Positions 7,056 to 12,675 of a DNA stretch of 13,914 bases are shown one piece after another. The translations under genes were made by a program, and so were the position numbers. This DNA comes from Lentimicrobiaceae bacterium. Its GTDB lineage: Bacteria > Bacteroidota > Bacteroidia > Bacteroidales > JALOCA01. The notes under the pieces were generated by a model. It did no database searches. It was not told where the DNA came from and saw only the letters and a list, made by a program, of their open reading frames with translations. Numbering within the stretch: the stretch's first letter is position 1; each line of letters starts with the position of its first letter. The stretch covers positions 1-13,914 of the forward strand of contig JALOCA010000057.1 in NCBI GenBank assembly GCA_023227965.1. Direction: 5' to 3'.

Positions 7056-7746
7056 AATATTATATGTGGAAGATGAGCCGTTTCTGAGCCGTATTGTTAC
7101 GGAGACGCTTCAGCAACAGAATTTCACAGTACATCATGAAGCTGATGGCTCAAAGGTTATAGATGCGCTTAATCGTTTTCAACCGGATATTTGTGTGCTT
7201 GACATCATGTTGCCTGGTGTGGATGGTTATACCCTTTGCCGGCAGATCCGTAGCCGTGTGCCGCTGCTCCCGGTGATCTTTCTCACGGCACGTACCGAGA
7301 CTTCCGACCTGGTAAAAGGTTTCGAAGCCGGTGGTACCGACTATATCCGTAAGCCTTTTAGTATGGAAGAACTCATTATCAGGATTAAAAACCAAATAGA
7401 ACTTACATCCAAACGAAATGGGAATCAAATGGTGAGTGAAGAGGTAGCTCTTGGCAATTATCGTCTTGTGCCTTCCCGTTATGAACTGATCAGCCCAACT
7501 AAGGTGATCAAACTGTCGCAACGCGATATGGAAGTGCTTTCTTTTCTTGCATCTAATCAGAACCATGTAACCGATCGACGTGAATTGCTCCTTTCTGTAT
7601 GGGGCGACGATTCTTTCTTTAATTCCCGGACGCTCGACGTGTATATCCGCAAAATCAGGGAATATCTTTCCGAAGATCCCGGTATAGAGCTAATTACTTT
7701 GAAAGGAAAAGGGTATTTGTTTGTTGTGGATGGAAATAATAATTGA
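7045..7746 (+). CDS. OmpR-family response regulator (RprY-like)
   Basis: A 233-residue DNA-binding regulator. The receiver domain (1-~118) has the acidic pair Glu9/Asp10, the phospho-acceptor Asp53 (VLDIMLPG), Thr81 (FLTART) and Lys103 (RKPFSMEEL). The C-terminal winged helix (~132-230) includes the strongly conserved end block WGDDSFFNSRTLDVYIRKI followed by LKGKGYLF. The layout and these blocks resemble RprY of Bacteroides as I remember it; I leave the symbol empty because orthology is unproven. Translation is probably coupled to the kinase through an 11-bp overlap. Its likely targets are its own operon and the divergent GLPGLI-receptor operon, through the phased GTTAAT array at 5489-5525. 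Confidence 0.93.
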   Translation: MTLKILYVEDEPFLSRIVTETLQQQNFTVHHEADGSKVIDALNRFQPDICVLDIMLPGVDGYTLCRQIRSRVPLLPVIFLTARTETSDLVKGFEAGGTDYIRKPFSMEELIIRIKNQIELTSKRNGNQMVSEEVALGNYRLVPSRYELISPTKVIKLSQRDMEVLSFLASNQNHVTDRRELLLSVWGDDSFFNSRTLDVYIRKIREYLSEDPGIELITLKGKGYLFVVDGNNN

Positions 7747-7822
7747 TCAACCTGTGTAGTTAGGTTGAAGATATTGAATAGATTAATTCATAACCTGTAA
7801 ATTCTGCTGATCTTGTAGTCTT

Positions 7823-7857
7823 GTGTGAATCTGTTTTATCCTCGTTATCGGTGTTCT
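7823..7857. repeat. Degenerate AATCCGT-type dispersed repeat, copy c
   Basis: It begins GTGTGAATCTGTTTTATCC and ends GTTATCGGTGTTCT. It closely resembles 1763-1805 and, less closely, 549-604. It sits between the response-regulator stop and the hairpin terminator. Confidence 0.5.
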
Positions 7858-7868
7858 GTAACAAAAAA

Positions 7869-7888
7869 CCGCCCGGAAATCCGGACGG
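7869..7888. terminator. Bidirectional intrinsic terminator
   Basis: CCGCCCGG (7869-7876), loop AAAT, CCGGACGG (7881-7888): an 8-bp stem with one C-A mismatch. Six A residues precede it and CTTTT follows. Read on the minus strand it gives a hairpin followed by six T residues, right for ending the tRNA-Lys transcript. On the plus strand it can end the kinase-regulator operon. Confidence 0.85.
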
Positions 7889-7904
7889 CTTTTAATCAGG
7901 AGGG

Positions 7905-7977
7905 TGATCTAGCTGGGATTCGAACCCAGGACCCCCGCCTTAAAAGGGCGATGCTCTACCTGCTGAGCTACTAAATC
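7905..7977 (-). tRNA. tRNA-Lys (anticodon TTT)
   Basis: The 73-nt minus-strand sequence folds as a complete cloverleaf. The acceptor GATTTAG pairs with CTAGATC with one G-T pair. The D stem is GCTC/GAGC. The anticodon stem is TCGCC/GGCGG around the loop CTTTTAA (anticodon TTT). The T arm is CTGGG-TTCGAAT-CCCAG. The discriminator base is A. The 3' CCA is not encoded: the genomic sequence after the discriminator is CCC. It has its own promoter and terminator and is not part of the neighbouring operons. Confidence 0.97.
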
Positions 7978-7995
7978 ATCTCATTTTTGAGGGTG

Positions 7996-8026
7996 CAAAA
8001 GTATTGTTTTGTTTTTATCCGACAAA
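7996..8026 (-). promoter_or_regulatory. Promoter of tRNA-Lys, consensus Bacteroidetes type
   Basis: On the minus strand: TTTG (8026-8023), exactly 19 bp, then TACTTTTG (8003-7996). This matches both halves and the spacing of the Bacteroidetes primary sigma promoter (-33 TTTG, -7 TAnnTTTG). Transcription would begin roughly 10 bp before the mature tRNA. Confidence 0.8.
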
Positions 8027-8068
8027 ATATTTTTTGTAAAAAATCTCTTTTAATTATCTAATATACTG

Positions 8069-8422
8069 CTATTCAAATATCTTAATATCTCCATGCAGAG
8101 CTAACCAGATGCAATTAGGCTTGCGGCTTACTTCGGTAACTTTATGTCGTAAATGTGCAGGAATCAGCACGTAATCTCCTTCGGTAAGTTCAAGGGTTAA
8201 ATTATCTTCAAATTCAAGAACAGCTTTTCCTTTTAACAAAATTACCCATTCGTCGTTATCTTGGTCGTACCATTTGTTATTGATTCCGCTTTCGCCATTA
8301 CTTACTATCCGTTCGATGCAAAGATGTGCCGAACCTGCCATTCGTTCCATCCGTTCCTTTTCCACATTTTCAAGATGGTTAACGTTAAAAAAATTTCCGG
8401 TGTGCAGATACATTTTTTGCAA
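8069..8422 (-). CDS. Cupin-domain protein
   Basis: A 117-residue single-domain cytoplasmic protein with a cupin beta-barrel. The first cupin motif region reads DEWVILLKGKAVLEFED (57-73) and the second EGDYVLIPAHLRHKV (81-95). The usual HxH metal pair of motif 1 is replaced by polar residues (WYDQDNDEW), while Glu58 and the motif 2 histidines (His90, His93) remain. Metal binding, if any, would therefore be atypical. The ending CIWLALHGD is typical of a widespread uncharacterised cupin group. It is the second gene of a minus-strand pair, 4 bp after the YrdC/YciO-family gene. An alternative start at Met4 is possible. Substrate and reaction are unknown. Confidence 0.85.
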   Translation of the reverse strand: MQKMYLHTGNFFNVNHLENVEKERMERMAGSAHLCIERIVSNGESGINNKWYDQDNDEWVILLKGKAVLEFEDNLTLELTEGDYVLIPAHLRHKVTEVSRKPNCIWLALHGDIKIFE

Positions 8423-8426
8423 TAAT

Positions 8427-9050
8427 TTACAGATCGTTAATGTTTATTTCACCTTTTCCCTGTCTTAGAATTTGTATTTCATCGCCCGTACAATCCAGCA
8501 CGGTAGAAGCCAAATTTCCACCAAAACCCGAGTCAATGACGATATCCACCTTTTTTTTATATTTTTCGTAAATCAGTTCGGGGTCGGTGGTATATTCAAT
8601 TATTTCGTCATCGTCGTGCACCGAGGTAGTAAGTATGGGGTTACCCAGCAATTGCACAAGGGCAAGGGGTACCGCATGGTCAGGAATTCTGATTCCAACG
8701 GTCTTTTTCTTTGACTGCAACAGGTTGGGAACTTTGCTGTTGGCTTTAACAATAAAAGTAAATGGACCCGGAAGGGTCTTGCGCATTAAACGGAAAATAT
8801 GATTATCAATAGGCAAAGTAAATTCAGATAGTTGGCTAAGCGTATTGCAGATAAATGAAAACTGGGCTTTCTCCTTTTTGATACCTTTAAGTTGTGCTAT
8901 GCGCTCAATAGCCTTGGATTGTGTAATATCGCAACCCAGTCCATACACGGTATCAGTAGGATAAATAATTACTCCTCCGCTTCTGAGACAATCTGCCACC
9001 AGTAGTAATTGCCGCTCCGACGGATTGAGTCCATGAATTTTTAATAACAT
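8427..9050 (-). CDS. YrdC/YciO-family protein (threonylcarbamoyladenylate synthase-like)
   Basis: A 207-residue cytoplasmic protein of the YrdC fold. TsaC/Sua5 members make threonylcarbamoyl-AMP from threonine, bicarbonate and ATP for the t6A37 modification of ANN-decoding tRNAs. Visible family features are GGVIIYPTDTVYGLGCDI (25-42), the LPGPFTFIVKA block, KKKTVGIRIPDH and the C-terminal DCTGDEIQILRQGKGEI. The LLQSKKKTVGIRIP and TTSVHDDDE segments resemble YciO more than TsaC, and the SxN motif of classical TsaC is not seen. Whether this is the organism's main t6A enzyme or a YciO-type paralogue cannot be settled here, so no symbol is given. It is the first gene of a pair with the cupin. Confidence 0.88.
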   Translation of the reverse strand: MLLKIHGLNPSERQLLLVADCLRSGGVIIYPTDTVYGLGCDITQSKAIERIAQLKGIKKEKAQFSFICNTLSQLSEFTLPIDNHIFRLMRKTLPGPFTFIVKANSKVPNLLQSKKKTVGIRIPDHAVPLALVQLLGNPILTTSVHDDDEIIEYTTDPELIYEKYKKKVDIVIDSGFGGNLASTVLDCTGDEIQILRQGKGEININDL

Positions 9051-9106
9051 TTACTTTATTGATTATTAGTTGTATAAAAATATTATTATTAGTTAGCTAT
9101 CGAAAA

Positions 9107-9114
9107 CAAATTTA
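9107..9114 (-). promoter_or_regulatory. Possible -7 box of the YrdC/YciO-cupin operon
   Basis: On the minus strand this reads TAAATTTG, a perfect TAnnTTTG match about 57 bp before the ATG at 9050. No -33 TTTG is found 19 bp upstream. The surrounding divergent gap (9051-9333) is strongly A/T-rich and shows no other feature to me. Confidence 0.35.
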
Positions 9115-9321
9115 CATTATTTTTCGTTAAATTAAAATAAGAAATACTTTACAGAGAAAATAGCTGAATTTCTTTTTATTGAGGTAATTGAATGAGGGAA
9201 AGGGCTAATTATTATCAGGTAAATTAAATATTGTTTGCGTTAAAAATGCAAATGGTAAATAATTCGGTAGTATATACTAAACGGAAGTGAAAGGTCGTTT
9301 TTCTATTCTGTTAAAAATTAT

Positions 9322-9329
9322 TACTTTTG
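9322..9329 (+). promoter_or_regulatory. -7 box of bamD, nearly leaderless
   Basis: TACTTTTG is a perfect TAnnTTTG match ending only 4 bp before the bamD ATG (9334). A T-run at 9298-9302 lies where a -33 element would be. Transcription from it would start at or next to the start codon. Confidence 0.5.
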
Positions 9330-9333
9330 CGGC

Positions 9334-10131
9334 ATGTTTAGAAAACCGGTTTTCATAATTGTAGCAGCAGCTTTATTGCTGCTTGTATCCTGCAGTAGGT
9401 ATCAGAAATTATTAAAAAGTTCCGACAATAACCAGAAATACGAACGGGCATTAGTATATTACGAAAAAGGTGATTATTATCGTAGTATGCAACTTCTTGA
9501 GCAACTGCAAAGCATTTTTAACGGAACCGATAAGTCGGAAAAGATAAGTTATTATTATGCCTACTGTTATTACCAGCAAGGCGATTTCATGTCGGCAAGT
9601 TATTACTTCAAACGGTTTGCTAAAAACTTTCCAAGCAGCAAATTTGCTGAAGAATGTGCATATATGAGTGCATATTGTAATTATCTCGATTCACCCGATT
9701 ACAATCTCGATCAGACAAATACCCTGGAAGCCCTCAAAGAAATGCAGTTGTTTATTAATACATATCCCAATAGCGAGAGGGTACAACAGTGTAATGACCT
9801 CATGGATAAACTTCGTGCAAAGTTAGAACGCAAAGCCTTTGAAATTGCGCAACTTTATTTGAAGATGTCGGATTATAAAGCCGCTATAATTTCTTACAAA
9901 AATGTACTGAAGGAATATCCCGATACGCCCCACAAAGAACAGATTCTGTTTGATCTGCTGAAAGCCAATTACAAATATGCAGTTAACAGTATAACATCCA
10001 AACAAAAAGAAAGATACCAGGCTGCGATGGACGCATATAACATTTTTGCATCTGCATTTCCCGAAAGCAGCCAGATGAGTCAGGCTAAAAGCATGTATAA
10101 AAACTCACAAAAAGCATTAGAAATACAATAA
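9334..10131 (+). CDS. bamD: Outer-membrane assembly lipoprotein BamD
   Basis: A 265-residue lipoprotein of the Bam complex, which inserts beta-barrel proteins into the outer membrane. The signal peptide ends in a lipobox LVSC with the lipidated Cys20. The mature part is an array of TPR-like helical hairpins rich in Tyr and Ala (for example YYEKGDYYRSMQLLEQL near 47-63, GDFMSASYYFKRFAKNFP near 83-100, MSDYKAAIISYKNVLKEYP near 177-195), as in BamD/YfiO. Length fits Bacteroidetes members. It starts the plus-strand cluster bamD-rpoZ-coaBC-DUF4835-recN, with 11 bp to rpoZ. A start further downstream would destroy the signal peptide, so the ATG at 9334 is kept despite the promoter lying so close. 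Confidence 0.93.
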   Translation: MFRKPVFIIVAAALLLLVSCSRYQKLLKSSDNNQKYERALVYYEKGDYYRSMQLLEQLQSIFNGTDKSEKISYYYAYCYYQQGDFMSASYYFKRFAKNFPSSKFAEECAYMSAYCNYLDSPDYNLDQTNTLEALKEMQLFINTYPNSERVQQCNDLMDKLRAKLERKAFEIAQLYLKMSDYKAAIISYKNVLKEYPDTPHKEQILFDLLKANYKYAVNSITSKQKERYQAAMDAYNIFASAFPESSQMSQAKSMYKNSQKALEIQ

Positions 10132-10142
10132 TAAATAATTAT

Positions 10143-10481
10143 ATGGAATATAAAAAACTTAAGATTGATTTATTGGCAGTTACACGTAATATGGAGCAAC
10201 TGAATGCTCCGACAGGAAACATTTACGAAACAGTGAATATCCTCTCAAAAAGAGCCAACCAAATCAGCAAAGAAATTAAAGAAGAACTCGGTTCAAAAAT
10301 TCTTGAGTTTTCAACCCCCTCCGATAACCTGGAAGAGGTTTTTGAAAACCGTGAGCAGATTGAAATAGCCAAATACTACGAACATATTCCAAAAGCATCA
10401 TTGGTTTCTACGTATGAATTTCTGAATAACGAATTATATTTCCGCAATCCAGCCAAAGAAATTGCACCTGATCAGTTTTAA
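10143..10481 (+). CDS. rpoZ: DNA-directed RNA polymerase omega subunit (Bacteroidetes type)
   Basis: A 112-residue protein matching the omega family of Bacteroidetes, longer than the ~90-residue proteobacterial form. The core NIYETVNILSKRANQISKEI (27-46) is the omega helix that clamps the beta-prime C-terminus. The C-terminal part (ISTYEFLNN-like, STYEFLNNELYF at about 88-99) is a lineage-specific extension. Omega aids polymerase assembly and stability. Position between bamD and coaBC supports the call, since rpoZ and coaBC are neighbours in this phylum. The stop is 2 bp before the coaBC start, so translational coupling is likely. Confidence 0.88.
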   Translation: MEYKKLKIDLLAVTRNMEQLNAPTGNIYETVNILSKRANQISKEIKEELGSKILEFSTPSDNLEEVFENREQIEIAKYYEHIPKASLVSTYEFLNNELYFRNPAKEIAPDQF

Positions 10482-10483
10482 GT

Positions 10484-11701
10484 ATGCTTTTGCAAGGAAA
10501 AAAAATTATCATTTGCATTACAGGTAGCATTGCAGCCTATAAAATTCCATTGCTCATCCGCCTGTTGAAAAAAGAAGGAGCTGAAGTACAAATAATTGTT
10601 ACTCCTGCGGCAAAGGATTTTGTTACCCCGCTCACCCTCTCTACATTATCGCAAAATCCGGTATTATGCGATGCCTTCAGCCTTGCCGACGGAAAATGGA
10701 ACAGCCATATAGAACTTGGCAGATGGGCAGATTTAATGCTTTTCGCTCCGTTAAGCGCAAATACTCTTGCAAAAATGGCTAATGGAATAGCGGATAATCT
10801 GTTACTTACAACGTATCTTGCTGCACGTTGCCCTATATTTTTTGCTCCCGCAATGGATATGGATATGTATCAGCATCCTGCCACGCAGAAAAATGTTAAA
10901 ATTCTACAATCGTTTGGCAACACCCTTATTGCACCCCGTGAAGGAGAACTTGCCAGTGGGTTATGCGGAGCAGGCAGAATGGAAGAGCCGGAAACTATAG
11001 TTGAAATATTTAAACAATATTTTCATGCACAGCAGGATTTTTTGGGTAAAAAAGTACTGATTAGTGCAGGCCCAACTTACGAAAATATTGATCCCGTACG
11101 TTTTATAGGTAATTATGCAACAGGTACCATGGGCTATGCCTTGGCAAACGAATTTAATAAACGTGGCGCTTCGGTAACCCTGGTAAGCGGACCCACACAT
11201 TTAACATCAGAAGATGTAAACATTAATGTTGTACATGTTACCTCTGCCGAAGAAATGAAAAATGCCTGCCTGTTGCATGCTAAGGACGCTGACATTATTA
11301 TCATGGCAGCAGCGGTGGCAGATTTTACACCCGTAACGCCCCATTCAACAAAAATTAAAAAGTCAGATCATATAGATTTAACTCTCCGGTTACAGCCCAC
11401 AACGGATATTCTTGCGGCGTTATCAAAACAAAAGCACAAAAATCAGTATATTGCAGGGTTTGCTCTCGAAACCGACAATGAAATTGAGAACGCCAAAAAG
11501 AAACTTGCAGATAAAAATCTTGATCTCATCATATTGAACTCTTTAAAAGAACCGGGAGCAGGTTTTGGGTATTCCACAAACAAAATAACTACACTTGATA
11601 AAAAAGGGAATATTGTTTCTTACGATGTAAAAATGAAACAAGAAGTAGCTAAGGACATTGCTGACACAATTCAAAAGCAGGCAGCAAAACCTGCCAGATA
11701 G
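10484..11701 (+). CDS. coaBC: Bifunctional phosphopantothenoylcysteine decarboxylase / phosphopantothenate-cysteine ligase
   Basis: A 405-residue fusion enzyme for two consecutive steps of coenzyme A synthesis. CoaB ligates cysteine to 4'-phosphopantothenate with a nucleotide triphosphate; CoaC decarboxylates the product using FMN. The CoaC part (1-~185) has GSIAAYK (14-20), His75 (HIELGRWADL), the PLSANT flavin motif (89-94), PAMDMDMY (122-129) and Cys161 (SGLCGAGRM). The second motif carries Asp125 where E. coli has Asn125. The CoaB part (~186-405) begins KKVLISAGPTYE and includes DPVRFIGNYATGTMG and the TKIKK lysine motif. Length is normal for CoaBC. It sits 2 bp after rpoZ and 18 bp before the DUF4835 gene. 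Confidence 0.96.
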   Translation: MLLQGKKIIICITGSIAAYKIPLLIRLLKKEGAEVQIIVTPAAKDFVTPLTLSTLSQNPVLCDAFSLADGKWNSHIELGRWADLMLFAPLSANTLAKMANGIADNLLLTTYLAARCPIFFAPAMDMDMYQHPATQKNVKILQSFGNTLIAPREGELASGLCGAGRMEEPETIVEIFKQYFHAQQDFLGKKVLISAGPTYENIDPVRFIGNYATGTMGYALANEFNKRGASVTLVSGPTHLTSEDVNINVVHVTSAEEMKNACLLHAKDADIIIMAAAVADFTPVTPHSTKIKKSDHIDLTLRLQPTTDILAALSKQKHKNQYIAGFALETDNEIENAKKKLADKNLDLIILNSLKEPGAGFGYSTNKITTLDKKGNIVSYDVKMKQEVAKDIADTIQKQAAKPAR

Positions 11702-11719
11702 TCATTTAAAGCAGAAGTG

Positions 11720-12619
11720 ATGAAAAAATGGATTGCAATAATAAGTTTAATTTTCAGCTTTACACCTGCTTACACACAGGAGCTTAATGCAACAGTTCAG
11801 GTTTCTGCCCAACAGGTTGAAGGCACCGAGCGTAAGGTTTTTCAAACTTTACAGCAGGCGTTGTATGAATTTATCAACAATAAGCAATGGAGCAACTATT
11901 CATATAAATTGGAAGAAAGAATAGAGTGTACTTTTTTAATCACTATTACAGAACGTCTGTCAAGCGACGAATTTAAAGCAAAGTTGAATATTGTGGTTCG
12001 CCGTCCTATTTTTAAAACTTCTTATAATTCCACTTTATTCAATTATATAGACAATGATTTTACATTTAGATATATAGAATACCAACCTCTGGATTACGAT
12101 GAAAATGCCTTTACGTCAAATCTTACTTCGGTAATAGCGTTTTATGTCAATATTGTTCTGGGGCTTGATGCCGATTCATTTACTGCATTCGGAGGCTCGC
12201 CGTATTTTGAAAAAGCACAAACGATAATCAGCACTGCACAAAATGCCACTGAAAAAGGATGGAAAGCCTTTGAAAGTCAGAAAAATCGTTACTGGCTTAT
12301 TGAAAACCTGTTAAATTCTTCATACAGCCCCATACGCGAAGCCATGTATAAGTACCATCGTTTGGGCATGGATGTATTTACCGAAAATATTGAAAGTGGC
12401 AGAGCTTCGGTTACCGAAAGCCTCGAACTATTGCGCAAAGTCAACCGTCAGAAACCCGGTTTATTCCTGATACAATTGGTTATGGATGCCAAACGTGATG
12501 AACTGGTAAATATTTATTCACAGGCAGCACCCATGGATAAAACCAAGGCAGTGAATTTGTTAAAAGAAATAGACCCTGCCAATTCCAGTAAGTATCAAAA
12601 GATTCTTACAGATAAATAA
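11720..12619 (+). CDS. DUF4835 family protein, probably PorD-like
   Basis: A 299-residue secreted protein. A GTG three bases upstream would add one residue; the ATG at 11720 is preferred because it opens a clean signal peptide (MKKWIAIISLIFSFTPAYTQ). The mature part starts ELNATVQVSAQQVEG, typical of DUF4835, and is a soluble alpha/beta sequence without further membrane segments. The position between coaBC and recN is the usual one for this Bacteroidetes family. I recall the family being named PorD in connection with type IX secretion, but nothing in this window proves that role, so no symbol is given. Subcellular site is presumably periplasm or envelope. It is probably in the bamD-rpoZ-coaBC operon. 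Confidence 0.85.
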   Translation: MKKWIAIISLIFSFTPAYTQELNATVQVSAQQVEGTERKVFQTLQQALYEFINNKQWSNYSYKLEERIECTFLITITERLSSDEFKAKLNIVVRRPIFKTSYNSTLFNYIDNDFTFRYIEYQPLDYDENAFTSNLTSVIAFYVNIVLGLDADSFTAFGGSPYFEKAQTIISTAQNATEKGWKAFESQKNRYWLIENLLNSSYSPIREAMYKYHRLGMDVFTENIESGRASVTESLELLRKVNRQKPGLFLIQLVMDAKRDELVNIYSQAAPMDKTKAVNLLKEIDPANSSKYQKILTDK

Positions 12620-12641
12620 GCTTAATCAAAATAGAAATTCT

Positions 12642-12649
12642 TATTTTTG
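12642..12649 (+). promoter_or_regulatory. Possible -7 box of recN
   Basis: TATTTTTG is a perfect TAnnTTTG match ending 26 bp before the recN ATG at 12676. No -33 TTTG is seen. It suggests recN may be transcribed independently of the preceding cluster. Confidence 0.4.
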
Positions 12650-12675
12650 TTGGAAGCTCAACAAAACAATATGCT

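Noticed and set aside
7150..7566. Minus-strand frame inside the response regulator
   Set aside because: It lies fully antisense to a regulator with all receiver and winged-helix residues intact and has no recognisable family features.
8022..8037. ACAAAATATTTTTTGT near-palindrome downstream of the cupin gene, possible terminator
   Set aside because: An all A/T stem is weak, and the left half is better explained as the -33 box of the tRNA-Lys promoter.
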